NCBI RefSeq assembly: GCF_024137025.1
Contig: NZ_JAMYJR010000027.1
Location: forward strand, 1 to 64,000
Length of the DNA stretch: 64,000 nucleotides
Direction of reading: 5' to 3'
From: Paractinoplanes aksuensis
Lineage (GTDB): Bacteria > Actinomycetota > Actinomycetes > Mycobacteriales > Micromonosporaceae
The number at the start of each line of letters is the position of its first letter. Position 1 is the stretch's first letter. The notes below the pieces were generated by a model, which was not told where the DNA came from, made no database searches, and saw nothing but the letters and a program-made list of their open reading frames with translations. The position numbers were made by a program, and so were the translations under genes. Below, piece after piece: positions 34,041-43,271 of the stretch.

Positions 34041-34058
34041 TGCTTCGGATTCGAAGCA
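34041..34058. promoter_or_regulatory. Operator 2: TGCTTCG-N4-CGAAGCA, overlapping the promoter
   Basis: The same 7-bp arms with a GATT spacer, centred 34 bp from operator 1. On the minus strand TTGCTT and TACGGT, 16 bp apart, could be -35 and -10, with this operator between them, so occupancy should block transcription. Confidence 0.75.
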
Positions 34059-34165
34059 ATGCCTTCGACGTGTGAGGTCGATCATGGCGGGCTCAGGAAC
34101 GCGGAAAAAGGGGTGAACTTATCCAGGGACAAGCCGGCCCTGGCTGATCGGCACGGCCCGGTCCG

Positions 34166-34672
34166 TCAGGCGTTCCGGGCGCGCCCGGCGCGCGGCTTGG
34201 CCGACCGCGGCGGGTTGGCCCGCATGTGCTCGCGGACCCGGCCCAGCACCGCCCCCAGCGTCGCCAGGTCGCGGCCGGCCATCGGCTCGAACAGCAACCG
34301 CCGTACGCTCTCGACGTGCCCGGGCATGACCTGGGCGACCAGGTCCCGGCCGGCGTCGGTGACCGTCACGAGGACGCTGCGCTCGTCGTCCGGCGAGGGT
34401 GACCGCGTGATCAGCCCGCGCTTGTCCAGCAGCCCGGCCTGGTACGTGAGCCCGCTGCGGCTGTAGACGACCCCGTCGGCCAGGTCGGTCATCCGCAGCT
34501 TGCCGCCGGGCGCGTCGGTCAGCCGGGCCAGGATCTGGAACTGCACCCAGCTCAGGTCGCCGTCGGCCCGCAGGTGCTCGTCGACCGCGTACTGCAGCAG
34601 GCTGCTGACCTCCATGAGGGCGAAATACGCGCCGAGTTGCTCCGGGGTCAGGCCGGGCGTCGGATCACTCAC
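34166..34672 (-). CDS. MarR-family transcriptional regulator
   Basis: 168 residues from the GTG at 34672. A winged helix with LSWVQFQILARL, LADGVVYSRSGLTYQAGLLDKRGLI and the wing SPDDERSVLVTVTDAGR, the classic MarR DxRxxxxxLT-type pattern. TAGTAT lies 7 nt before the GTG, suggesting a leaderless transcript. It is followed by the two TGCTTCG palindromes and the quinone oxidoreductase, so it is most likely the redox- or ligand-released repressor of that gene. It is divergent from the multicopper oxidase gene. Confidence 0.9.
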   Translation of the reverse strand: MSDPTPGLTPEQLGAYFALMEVSSLLQYAVDEHLRADGDLSWVQFQILARLTDAPGGKLRMTDLADGVVYSRSGLTYQAGLLDKRGLITRSPSPDDERSVLVTVTDAGRDLVAQVMPGHVESVRRLLFEPMAGRDLATLGAVLGRVREHMRANPPRSAKPRAGRARNA

Positions 34673-34693
34673 CCCGGCGATACTACGGGCCGG

Positions 34694-34716
34694 TTAGGCA
34701 GGTCTTGCCGACGCGA
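34694..34716 (+). promoter_or_regulatory. Motif TTAGGCA-N2-TCT-N-GCCGACGC, copy 1
   Basis: It starts exactly 53 nt upstream of the multicopper-oxidase GTG. The same motif at the same 53-nt distance precedes the second quinone oxidoreductase, implying co-regulation by one factor. It also lies in the intergenic region shared with the MarR gene. Confidence 0.45.
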
Positions 34717-34746
34717 ACCGGTGGGTGCGCCGCGCACCGTGATGCG

Positions 34747-36558
34747 GTGTACGGAATCCTCATCCTCCTCGATCTCACGCTGGCCGTCCTGACGCTGATC
34801 GCCGCGCCCGTCGCCGGCGTCAAAGCGTCCCGCCGCTGGCTCATCGTTCTCGCCGCCCTGGCCGCGGGACGCCTCGTCCTAGCGCTGCTTCTGCTGACCG
34901 GCGGGCTGTTGCTGGCCGACTCCCGGCTCAGTGTGCAGGTGCCGCTGGCGTTGCTGCCCGCAGCCTGGGCTGCGTGGCGGCCGGGCCGGACGACCGCTCA
35001 CCTCAGCGCGGCCGGGGCGGTGCTGTCGGTCTGGTGGCTGCTTGCGCCGTTCGCCCCGCAGGACACGGTGCTCGTGCTGGCCGGGTCGGCCGCCGCGCTG
35101 GGACTCGTCTTCTGGCTCTCGACGGCTACCGGACGGCGGCGGGAGTCGTCGCGCCTGGCCCGCCTGCCCTGGACGGCCGCCGCGCTGTTGCTCGTCCCGG
35201 CGACCACGCTGGTGCTGGCCGGCCAGGCCGACGCGTCGGCCGACGGGCATCAGCACGGCGGTTCGGCCGCGCTCTCGGTCGAGCAGCTCACCGGCCCGAA
35301 AGACCAGACTCCCGCCGTACGCAAAACGCTTGTGGCCGCCCGGACCGAGGTGCGGCTGACGTCCGGGGCCACGGTGGACGCCCTGACCTTCAACGGTTCC
35401 GCGCCGGGGCCCGAGATCCGGGTCGAGCGCGGCCGGCTGCTCGAGGTGACGCTGGTCAACCAGAACGTCGAGGAGGGCGTCACCGTGCACTGGCACGGCG
35501 TCGACGTGCCCAACGCGGAGGACGGCGTGCCCGGCGTGACCCAGGACGCCGTCATGCCGGGCGGCCGGCACGTCTACCGGTTCACCCCCGACCGGGCGGG
35601 CACGTTCTGGTACCACACCCACCGCGACGGCCTGCTCAACGTCAAGCGGGGCCTGTTCGGCGCGCTGATCGTCGAGGAGCCGGTCGCGTTCGACGGCCTC
35701 GACCGCACGGTCTTCACCCACGCCTGGCCCGGATCAGGCCGAGATGTGACCGCCCTCGACCGCGCCGACCAGCCCGCCGGTCAGGACGCCCCGGCCGGGC
35801 GGAAAGTACTGCTGCGTACGGTCAACAGCTCCGAGGAGCCGCAGACCGTACGGCTGGCCGGCGCCCCCTTCCAGGTCGCGGCGATCGACGGCAACGCCGT
35901 GCCGGGGGCCACCGCGCTCGAACCGGGCACCGAGCTGCAGCTCGCCGCGGGCGGACGCTACGACCTCGCCTTCACGATGCCGGCGGGCGCGGTCACCCTG
36001 TCGCTCGGCGCGAACCCGGACGCGGCCCTCACGTTCAGCCCCGGTGGCGCCGCCGGCCGGGTGTCCGCGACCGGCGGCGGGCAGTTCGACCCCTTGGCGT
36101 ACGGCTCGGGCTCGGAACCCGGCCTGGGCGGCCACGACCGTACGTTCGACCTGCGCCTGGACGACGGTTTCGGCTTCAGCCAGGGTCGATTGTCGTACGT
36201 GAGCAGCCTGATCAACGGCCGCCTGTATCCCGCGGTGCCCGCCCTCGAGGTGGAGCGCGGCGACCGGGTGCGGATGCGGATCGCCAGCCGCAGCACCGTC
36301 AACCACCCGTTCCACCTGCACGGCCACCGCGTACGCGTGCTGGCCCGCAACGGCGACCCGGTGTCGGGCAGCCCGTGGTGGACCGACACCCTCAACATCG
36401 GCCGCGGCGAGGTCTACGAGATCGAGTTCCGGGCCGACAACCCGGGCATCTGGATGGACCACTGCCACAACTTCCAGCACGGCGCCAACGGCATGATCAT
36501 GCACCTCGCGTACACAGGAGTCAGCACTGCGTATTCATCGGAGCACGCACCCGAGTAG
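34747..36558 (+). CDS. Multicopper oxidase with a multi-helix membrane N-terminus
   Basis: 603 residues from the GTG at 34747, selected because the upstream motif has the same spacing as at the other target gene. Residues 1-160 form five or six membrane helices; the cupredoxin domains follow outside. All copper motifs are present: HWHG 248-251, YHTH 289-292, HPFHLHGH 520-527 and HCHNFQHGANGM 572-583 (Cys and flanking His of the type 1 site, Met as axial ligand). It should oxidise metals or phenolics with O2. Membrane fusion is less usual than a Tat-exported laccase. HQHGG near residue 170 could bind extra copper. Confidence 0.9.
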   Translation: MYGILILLDLTLAVLTLIAAPVAGVKASRRWLIVLAALAAGRLVLALLLLTGGLLLADSRLSVQVPLALLPAAWAAWRPGRTTAHLSAAGAVLSVWWLLAPFAPQDTVLVLAGSAAALGLVFWLSTATGRRRESSRLARLPWTAAALLLVPATTLVLAGQADASADGHQHGGSAALSVEQLTGPKDQTPAVRKTLVAARTEVRLTSGATVDALTFNGSAPGPEIRVERGRLLEVTLVNQNVEEGVTVHWHGVDVPNAEDGVPGVTQDAVMPGGRHVYRFTPDRAGTFWYHTHRDGLLNVKRGLFGALIVEEPVAFDGLDRTVFTHAWPGSGRDVTALDRADQPAGQDAPAGRKVLLRTVNSSEEPQTVRLAGAPFQVAAIDGNAVPGATALEPGTELQLAAGGRYDLAFTMPAGAVTLSLGANPDAALTFSPGGAAGRVSATGGGQFDPLAYGSGSEPGLGGHDRTFDLRLDDGFGFSQGRLSYVSSLINGRLYPAVPALEVERGDRVRMRIASRSTVNHPFHLHGHRVRVLARNGDPVSGSPWWTDTLNIGRGEVYEIEFRADNPGIWMDHCHNFQHGANGMIMHLAYTGVSTAYSSEHAPE

Positions 36559-36580
36559 CCGAGCTGTCACCGAGCGGCGA

Positions 36581-36603
36581 TTAGGCAACTCTCGCCGACG
36601 CCG
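36581..36603 (+). promoter_or_regulatory. Motif TTAGGCA-N2-TCT-N-GCCGACGC, copy 2
   Basis: Located 53 nt before the GTG of the second quinone oxidoreductase and 23 nt after the multicopper-oxidase stop. It repeats copy 1 almost exactly, so this gene has its own promoter although it follows the oxidase closely. Confidence 0.45.
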
Positions 36604-36633
36604 CGGGCATCGGCCGCCGAACAGACTCGGCGC

Positions 36634-37653
36634 GTGACTGTTACCGCCACCGAAATCGTCCTGCCCGGCGTCGTCGAGCCGAGCGGCCTGCAAGTACGCA
36701 CCCGTGAGCTGCCGGCGCCGGGGCCGGGCCAGGTCGTGCTGCGCGTCGAGGCCACCGGTGTCTCGTTCGCCGAGCAGCAGATGCGCCTGGGCCGCTATTA
36801 CAACCAACCGCCGTTCCCGTTCGTGCCCGGCTACGACGCGGTCGGCACGGTGACCGCCACCGGGCCGGGTGTCGAGGCCGGGCTCGCCGGGCGGCGGTTC
36901 GCGGTGGTGACCAAGGTCGGCGCCTGGGCCAGCCACCTGGTCGCCGACGCGGCGGCGCTGGTCGCGGTGCCGGACGGCCTCGACCCGGCCGACGCCGAGA
37001 CGGTGGTGGTCAACGGGGTCACCGCGTACCAGATGTTGTTCCGGGTGGCCAAGGTGCGGGCCGGGCAGACGATCGTGGTGCTGGGCGCCAACGGGGGTGT
37101 GGGGTCGACGCTCGTGCAGCTGGCCCGGCACGCCGGCATCACGGTCGTCGGCACGGCCTCGGCCCGGCACCACGCGCTGGTCGAGCGGCTCGGGGCGACC
37201 CCGGTCGACTACCGCGACCCCGACCTGTACGTGCGGATCCTCGGCCTGGCCCCGGGCGGCGTGGACGCGGTGTTCGACCACGTCGGCGGGGACGGGCTCA
37301 AGCAGTCGTGGCACCTCGTGCGCAAGGGCGGGACGCTGGTCTCGTACGGGACGGCGGCCGACAAGGACAGCCCGGGCTCACCCCAGATGACCTTCCTGAA
37401 CCTGTTCTCGCAGCTGTGGATGTGGCACCTGTCGCCCAACAACCGCAGCGCCCGCTTCTACAACTTCTGGGCCGCCGCTTTCAAGAAGCGGCACAACGAG
37501 GACCTGGCAGCGGTGTTCAAGCTGCTGACCGAGGGCGTGCTCACCCCGCAGGTCGCGGCCCGGTTCCCGCTGAGCCAGGCGGCCGAGGCGCTCGCCCTGG
37601 CCGAGTCGCGCACGGTGGCGGGCAAGGTGATCCTGACCGGGGAACCGACCTAG
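36634..37653 (+). CDS. Second quinone oxidoreductase, MDR family
   Basis: 339 residues, GTG start. GroES-like region (VVLRVEATGVSFAEQQMRLG), then IVVLGANGGVGSTLVQLAR as the NADPH-binding motif, and a VDAVFDHVGGDGL strand as in QOR/zeta-crystallin enzymes. No zinc ligands. It contains an insertion near 255-300 (QMTFLNLFSQLWMWHLSP, FYNFWAAAFKKRH) found in synaptic-vesicle-protein-like and reductase MDRs. It probably works with the oxidase upstream in redox defence, judged only by shared promoter motif. Confidence 0.85.
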   Translation: MTVTATEIVLPGVVEPSGLQVRTRELPAPGPGQVVLRVEATGVSFAEQQMRLGRYYNQPPFPFVPGYDAVGTVTATGPGVEAGLAGRRFAVVTKVGAWASHLVADAAALVAVPDGLDPADAETVVVNGVTAYQMLFRVAKVRAGQTIVVLGANGGVGSTLVQLARHAGITVVGTASARHHALVERLGATPVDYRDPDLYVRILGLAPGGVDAVFDHVGGDGLKQSWHLVRKGGTLVSYGTAADKDSPGSPQMTFLNLFSQLWMWHLSPNNRSARFYNFWAAAFKKRHNEDLAAVFKLLTEGVLTPQVAARFPLSQAAEALALAESRTVAGKVILTGEPT

Positions 37654-37656
37654 GCT
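37651..37656 (+). promoter_or_regulatory. Leaderless -10 box TAGGCT
   Basis: It overlaps the stop codon of the quinone oxidoreductase and lies 7 nt before the ATG of the LuxR-type regulator. It suggests independent leaderless transcription of the regulator. Confidence 0.45.
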
Positions 37657-37663
37657 TGTCACC

Positions 37664-40321
37664 ATGACTTCGCCGCTGATCGGCCGGCACGACGAGAAGC
37701 GCCGCATCGAGGCGCTGACCGCCGCGGCCGCCGACGGCCGGGGCGGGGCGCTGGTGCTGCGGGGCGAGGCCGGCATCGGCAAGAGCGCGCTGCTCGACCA
37801 CGCCGTCCACGGGGCGCCGTCGTTCCGGGTGGTCGAGGCGTCCGGGTCGGAGTTCGAGCAGGAGCTGCCGTACTCCGGCCTGCACCAGCTCTGCCTGCCG
37901 ATGCTCGGGCACCTGGACGACCTGCCGGCCCACCAGCGCGACGCCTTGCGGGTGGCTTTCGGCCTGGCCGAGGGCGCGCCGGGTGAACTCCGGATCGGCC
38001 TGTCCGCGCTCGGGCTGATGTCGGCCGCGGCCCGCGAGCGCCCGCTGCTGTGCCGGATCGACGACGCGCAGTGGCTGGACGACGCCTCGGCCCGGGTGCT
38101 GCGGTTCCTGGCCCGCCGGGTGGCGACCGACCCGATCGCCCTGTTCTTCGCCGTCCGGTACGCCGAGCAGGCCGACGAGTTCGCCGAGCTGCCCGACGTG
38201 CACGTCGGCGGTCTGGCCGACGACCAGGCCCGGGCCCTGCTGGCCGAGCGCAGCCCGTTCCCGCTGGACGACCAGGTACGCGACCGGCTGGTGGCCGAGG
38301 CCCGGGGCAGCCCGCTGGCCCTGCTCGAACTGCCCCGGGCCGGCGGGTTCGCGCCACCCGACGGGGTGCCGACCGGGATCGAGCACGTCTACCGGGAGCG
38401 ACTGACCGGCCTGTCCGACGAGGCCCGGCTGCTGCTGATCGTGGCCGCCGCCGACCCGACCGGCGATCCCGGCCTGCTCTGGAGCGCCGCCCACCACCTC
38501 GATCTCGACCTGAGCCGGACCAGCGCCGAGGCGGCCGGCACCGGGCTGGCCGCGTTCGGCCCGCGTGTCGGCTTCTGCCACCCGCTGGCCCGGTCCGCGG
38601 TCTACCGGGCCGCCACCGACGGCGAGCGCCGCACCGCCCACCGCGCGCTGGCCGCGGCCACCGACCCGGACACCGCGCCCGACCGGCGGGCCTGGCACCG
38701 GGCCCAGGCCGGCGCCGGCCCCGACGACCAGGTCGCCGACGAGCTCGACCGGTGCGCGGCCCGCGCCCAGGCCCGTGGTGGCGTGGCCGCGGCGGCCGCG
38801 TTCCTCGAACGCTCGGTGGCGCTCTCGCTCGACCCGGAGCGCCGGATCACCCGGACCCTGGCCGCCGCGCAGGCCGCCTTCGACGCGGGCGCCAGCGACA
38901 ACACGGTCACGTTGCTCAACACGCTCGACGAGGCCACGCTAGGCCCGCCGCAGCTCGCGCAGTCCGACCTGTTGCGGGGACGGGCCGCGTTCGCCCGGCA
39001 CCACGACGGCACCGGCCCACGGCTGATGGTGCGAGCGGCCGAGCGACTGTCCGGCGTGGACCCCGAGCAGTCCCGGCACAGCTTCCTGGACGCCCTCGAG
39101 ATGAGCCTGGTCGTCGGCCGGGCCGGCGGTGTGATCGGCCCGGTGGTCGCCGCGGCCCGGACCTCGGCCCCCGCCTCGACCGCCCCCGACCTGCTGGACG
39201 CGCTGGTCGTGCTGGAGACGCACGGCTACCCGGCCGCGGCGCCGTTGCTGCGCCGGGCCGTCGACGACGAGGCCGAGTGGGCGCGGCGGCCCGCGCTGGC
39301 CACGATGGTCGCCGTCGAGTTGTTCGACCCGGATCTGCACACCGTCATCTCCGACTGGCTGGTGAAGACGGGCCGGGCGACCGGCTCGCCGCTGCGGCTG
39401 CGGCTCGGCCTGGCCCAGAAGGCCGTCGAGGCGATCGTGCTGACCGGTGACCCGGCCCAGGCCCTCGCGGCCACGGCCGAGGAGGCCGCCATCGCCGACG
39501 CCACCGACGCCGCCCCGCTGCTCTACCACCGGCTGCACCTGGCCGCCCAGCGGGGCCGGCGCGACGAGTTCCTCGAGTTGGCCGCGGCCGTCGCGGCCGA
39601 ACCGGACCAGGCCGGGTGGGTCACCAACCGGCACGCGACGGCGGCCACCCTGCACAACGGGCTGGCCGACTACCCGGCGGCGCTGGCCGCGGCGCGGCGG
39701 GCCACCGAGCACGACGACATCTTCCTCACCGGGCCGGCGCTGCCCGAGCTGATCGAGGCGGCCGTCCGCTGCGACGAATCGGCGGTGGCCACGGCCGCGC
39801 TGGTGACGCTGACCGAGCGTACGCAAGCAAGTGGAACCACCACCGGGCTGGGCGTGGCCGCCTATGCGCGCGGGCTCGTGACCGGGGCCGAGGAACACTA
39901 CCTGCAGGCGGTCGAGCTGCTCGCCGAGAGCCGCCTGACGCCCTATCTGGGTCGCGCCCATCTGCTGTACGGCGAATGGCTGCGCCGCCAGGGCCGGCGT
40001 CGCGACTGCCGGCAGCATCTGCGCACCGCCCACGACCTGCTCGCCCGGGCCGGCCAGGACGGCTTCGCCCGGCGGGCCGCCGACGAGCTGCGGGCCACCG
40101 GCGAACGGGTGCGGTCGCGCTCCGAGCACCCGTACGAGAAGCTGACCATGCAGGAGGTGGCCGTGGCCCGCCTGGTCGGCGCGGGCGCCACCTCGAACGA
40201 GGTCGCCGGTCAGCTCTACGTCAGTAAACGCACGGTCGACGCCCACCTGCGCAGCATCTTCCGCAAGCTCGGCCTCACGTCGCGTCGGCAGTTGCGGGAC
40301 CACCCCGACCTGGCCGTTTGA
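37664..40321 (+). CDS. LuxR-family regulator with N-terminal ATPase (LAL type), copy 1
   Basis: 885 residues. Walker A GEAGIGKS near 34-41, Walker B LLCRIDDAQWLD, a long helical middle of degenerate TPR-like repeats, and a C-terminal GerE helix-turn-helix (about 820-880: LTMQEVAVARLVGAG, SNEVAGQLYVSKRTVDAHLRSIFRKLG). Large ATP-binding LuxR proteins of this kind (MalT is the model) activate transcription on binding an inducer. It lies 30 nt upstream of a GH65 phosphorylase gene on the same strand, its most plausible target. Confidence 0.9.
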   Translation: MTSPLIGRHDEKRRIEALTAAAADGRGGALVLRGEAGIGKSALLDHAVHGAPSFRVVEASGSEFEQELPYSGLHQLCLPMLGHLDDLPAHQRDALRVAFGLAEGAPGELRIGLSALGLMSAAARERPLLCRIDDAQWLDDASARVLRFLARRVATDPIALFFAVRYAEQADEFAELPDVHVGGLADDQARALLAERSPFPLDDQVRDRLVAEARGSPLALLELPRAGGFAPPDGVPTGIEHVYRERLTGLSDEARLLLIVAAADPTGDPGLLWSAAHHLDLDLSRTSAEAAGTGLAAFGPRVGFCHPLARSAVYRAATDGERRTAHRALAAATDPDTAPDRRAWHRAQAGAGPDDQVADELDRCAARAQARGGVAAAAAFLERSVALSLDPERRITRTLAAAQAAFDAGASDNTVTLLNTLDEATLGPPQLAQSDLLRGRAAFARHHDGTGPRLMVRAAERLSGVDPEQSRHSFLDALEMSLVVGRAGGVIGPVVAAARTSAPASTAPDLLDALVVLETHGYPAAAPLLRRAVDDEAEWARRPALATMVAVELFDPDLHTVISDWLVKTGRATGSPLRLRLGLAQKAVEAIVLTGDPAQALAATAEEAAIADATDAAPLLYHRLHLAAQRGRRDEFLELAAAVAAEPDQAGWVTNRHATAATLHNGLADYPAALAAARRATEHDDIFLTGPALPELIEAAVRCDESAVATAALVTLTERTQASGTTTGLGVAAYARGLVTGAEEHYLQAVELLAESRLTPYLGRAHLLYGEWLRRQGRRRDCRQHLRTAHDLLARAGQDGFARRAADELRATGERVRSRSEHPYEKLTMQEVAVARLVGAGATSNEVAGQLYVSKRTVDAHLRSIFRKLGLTSRRQLRDHPDLAV

Positions 40322-40351
40322 CCAGCACCGCGGCCCGGGTAGGGGTACGGG

Positions 40352-42700
40352 ATGGTCAATGACGCTGTGTACCCGGTCGAGCCCTGGCAGGTGCGGGAGC
40401 CCGCCCTCGAGATGGACCGGCTGGGGCAGTCCGAGTCGGTGCTCGCGCTCGGCAACGGGCACATCGGGCTGCGGGCCAACCTCGACGAGGGCGAGCCGCA
40501 CGTCATCGCCGGCACCTATCTCAACGGGTTCTACGAACAGCGCCCGCTGCCCTACCCGGAGGGCGGCTACGGCTACCCGGAGCAGGGTCAGACCGTCGTC
40601 AACGTCACCGACGGCAAGCTCATCCGGCTCATGGTCGACGACGAGCCGTTCCACGTGGCCCACGGCCGGCTCCACGCCCACGACCGCGTCCTCGACCTGC
40701 GTGACGGCGTGCTGCGCCGCTCGGTCGACTGGGAGTCGCCGGCCGGGCGGCGGGTCCGCATCCGCAGTACGCGGCTGGTGTCGTTCACCCAGCGGGCCGT
40801 GGCCGCGATCGACTACGAGGTCGAGGCGCTCGACCACGAGGTCCGGATCACGGTGCAGTCCAGCCTGGTGGCCAACGAGAAACAGCCGCAGCCGTCGTCC
40901 GACCCCCGGGTCGCCGCCGCCCTGGACCGCCCCCTCGCGGCCGTCGGTCAGGACACCGAGCAGCACGGCGCAGTGCTGCTGCACCGCACCCGGGCCAGCA
41001 AGCTGCTGATGGGCGCGGGCATGGACCACGTCGTCGACGCGCCCGGCGACTACGACGAGGAGACCGACGTCCGCGAGGACTGGGCCCGCACCACCTTCGT
41101 CACCGTGCTGCAGCCCGGCCAGCGGCTGCGGATCACCAAGTTCCTGGGGTACGCGTGGAGTTCGTCGCGCTCCCCCGAGGCCGTGCGCGACCAGGTGGCG
41201 GGCGCGTTGACCGGCGCGGGCTACGCCGGCTGGGACGGCCTGGCCGCCGAGCAGCGGGCCTACCTCGACGAGTTCTGGGACTCGGCCGACGTCGAGATCG
41301 ACGGTGACCCGGTGCTGCAGCAGGCGGTCCGGTTCAGCCTGTTCCACGTGCTGCAGGCCGGGGCCCGGGCCGAGCGCCGGGCCATCGGGGCCAAGGGGCT
41401 CACCGGCCCCGGCTACGACGGGCACGCCTTCTGGGACACCGAGGGTTTCGTGCTGCCGCTGCTGACCTACATCGCCCCGCACGCCGCGGCCGACGCGCTG
41501 CGCTGGCGGCACAGCATCCTCGAGCAGGCCCGGCACCGCGCCCGCACGCTCGGCCTGGCCGGCGCGGCCTTCCCGTGGCGCACGATCCGGGGCGAGGAGT
41601 GCTCGGCCTACTGGCCCGCGGGCACGGCTGCCCTGCACCTGAACGCCGTGATCGCCCGGGCCGTCGACCGCTACCGCGAGGTCACCGGCGACGAGTCGCT
41701 GGAGCAGGACTGCGGCCTGGACATGCTGGTCGAGACGGCCCGCCTGTGGGTGTCGCACGGTCACCACGACGCCGACGGGGTGTGGCACGTCGACGGGGTC
41801 ACCGGCCCCGACGAGTACAGCGCGGTCGCCGACGACAACCTGTTCACCAATCTGATGGCGGCCCGGAACCTGCGCGCGGCCGTGGCTGCCTGCGCCCGCC
41901 GGCCCGAGGCGGCCGACCGGCTCGGGGTCGGGCCGGACGAGACCGACGCCTGGCTGGCCGCGGCCGAGGCGGTGCACGTGCCGGTCAACGAGCGGCTCGG
42001 CGTGCACGAGCAGTCGGCCGGCTTCACCCGGTACGCCCCGTGGGACTTCGCGGCCGAGCACCCGGGCGAGCCGTTGATGCTGCACGCGCCGTACTTCCAG
42101 CTCTACCGCCGCCAGGTGATCAAGCAAGCCGACGTGGTGCTGGCGATGCACTGGTGCTCCGACGAGTTCACGGCCGAGCAGAAGGCCCGCAACGTCGACT
42201 ACTACGAGCGGATCACCGTCCGGGACTCGTCGTTGTCGGCCTGCACCCAGTCCGTGCTGTGCGCCGAGGTCGGCCACCTCGAACTGGCCCACGACTACGC
42301 CTCCGAGGCGGCCCTGGTCGACCTGCGCGACCTGCACGACAACGCCCAGCACGGCCTGCACCTGGCCTCGCTGGCCGGCGCCTGGTCGTCGATCGTCGAA
42401 GGTTTCGGCGGCCTGCGGGAGCGGGGCGCGGTGCTCACGCTGGCCCCGCGCCTGCCCGAGGGCATCACCGGATTGCGCTTCCGCCTGCGCCACAGCGGCC
42501 GGCGCCTGCTCGTCGAGGCCGACCACGACACCGTACGGGTCACCCTGCGCGACGACTCCGGCGGTCGTTTCCCGTTCCGCCTGTACGACGAACCGGTCGA
42601 GGCCGCGGCCGGCGAACCCGTGCAACGCCCCGTCGTGGCGTTCAAGCCGTTGCTTCCCCAGCCACAGCAGCCGCCCGGTTACGCCCCCGAGCGCGCCTAG
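40352..42700 (+). CDS. Glycoside hydrolase family 65 (alpha-glucosyl disaccharide phosphorylase-like)
   Basis: 782 residues, close to the family norm. N-terminal beta-sandwich (SVLALGNGHIGLRAN), then an (alpha/alpha)6 barrel with GYDGHAFWDTE (354-364), TGPDEYS with candidate general acid Glu488, and KQADVVLAM in the phosphate/sugar region. GH65 enzymes phosphorolyse maltose, trehalose, kojibiose or nigerose. AGGGG lies 6 nt before the ATG. The usual beta-phosphoglucomutase partner is absent here, so which disaccharide is used is open. It ends convergent with the response-regulator remnant (4-bp overlap). Confidence 0.9.
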   Translation: MVNDAVYPVEPWQVREPALEMDRLGQSESVLALGNGHIGLRANLDEGEPHVIAGTYLNGFYEQRPLPYPEGGYGYPEQGQTVVNVTDGKLIRLMVDDEPFHVAHGRLHAHDRVLDLRDGVLRRSVDWESPAGRRVRIRSTRLVSFTQRAVAAIDYEVEALDHEVRITVQSSLVANEKQPQPSSDPRVAAALDRPLAAVGQDTEQHGAVLLHRTRASKLLMGAGMDHVVDAPGDYDEETDVREDWARTTFVTVLQPGQRLRITKFLGYAWSSSRSPEAVRDQVAGALTGAGYAGWDGLAAEQRAYLDEFWDSADVEIDGDPVLQQAVRFSLFHVLQAGARAERRAIGAKGLTGPGYDGHAFWDTEGFVLPLLTYIAPHAAADALRWRHSILEQARHRARTLGLAGAAFPWRTIRGEECSAYWPAGTAALHLNAVIARAVDRYREVTGDESLEQDCGLDMLVETARLWVSHGHHDADGVWHVDGVTGPDEYSAVADDNLFTNLMAARNLRAAVAACARRPEAADRLGVGPDETDAWLAAAEAVHVPVNERLGVHEQSAGFTRYAPWDFAAEHPGEPLMLHAPYFQLYRRQVIKQADVVLAMHWCSDEFTAEQKARNVDYYERITVRDSSLSACTQSVLCAEVGHLELAHDYASEAALVDLRDLHDNAQHGLHLASLAGAWSSIVEGFGGLRERGAVLTLAPRLPEGITGLRFRLRHSGRRLLVEADHDTVRVTLRDDSGGRFPFRLYDEPVEAAAGEPVQRPVVAFKPLLPQPQQPPGYAPERA

Positions 42701-43262
42701 ACCCTCAAGTAGGCAAGGACGGCCCGGACGCGGCGGTGGGTGTCCTCGGCCGGGGGCAGCCCGAGCTTGCTGAAGATGCTGCGGATGTGCTTGGCCACCG
42801 AGGCTTCGGTGACGGTCAGCCCGGCGGCGATGGCCAGGTTCGACCGTCCCTCGGCGACGAGTGCCAGCACCTCCCGTTCGCGGGCGGTCAGCGCGTCGAG
42901 CGGGTCCGGGCGCCGCCGCAGCATCTGCCGGACGACCTCGGGGTCGACGACGGTGCCCCCGTCCACCACCCGGTGCACGGCGTCGACGAATTCGCCGACG
43001 TGGCCGATCCTGTCCTTGAGCAGATAGCCGAGGTGGGTGCCGTCGCCGGCGTTCAGCAACTCGGTCGCGTACCGGGTCTCGACGTACTGGCTCAGCACGA
43101 CGACCGGCCGGCGCGGACGCGTCCGGCGCAGCTCCAGCGCCGCCCGCAGACCCTCGTCCTGGAAGTCCGGCGGCATCCGCACATCGGTCACCACCACGTC
43201 CGGCTCGTGGTCGGCGACCGCCGTGCGCAGGCCGGCGCCGTCGCCGGACACCTCGACGCTCA
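42697..43262 (-). pseudogene. NarL-type response regulator missing its N-terminus
   Basis: The frame reads well from GDGAGLRTAVADHEPDVVVTD through RMPPDFQDEG (phospho-acceptor region), GYLLKDRIG (conserved Lys) and a complete GerE helix-turn-helix (LTAREREVLALVAEG, ASVAKHIRSIFSKLG). The first 25-30 residues, with the start codon and acidic pocket, are missing. Upstream of about 43262 the frame only continues as antisense of an ABC permease fragment. A deletion has joined two divergently transcribed, decapitated genes. Translation could occur only from a fortuitous start. Confidence 0.7.
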
Positions 43263-43271
43263 GCGCGCCGC

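Noticed and set aside
38939..42625. A 1228-codon minus-strand frame opposite the LuxR-type and GH65 genes.
   Set aside because: Composition is Val/Gly/Arg/Gln-rich without domains, while both plus-strand genes have complete motif sets.
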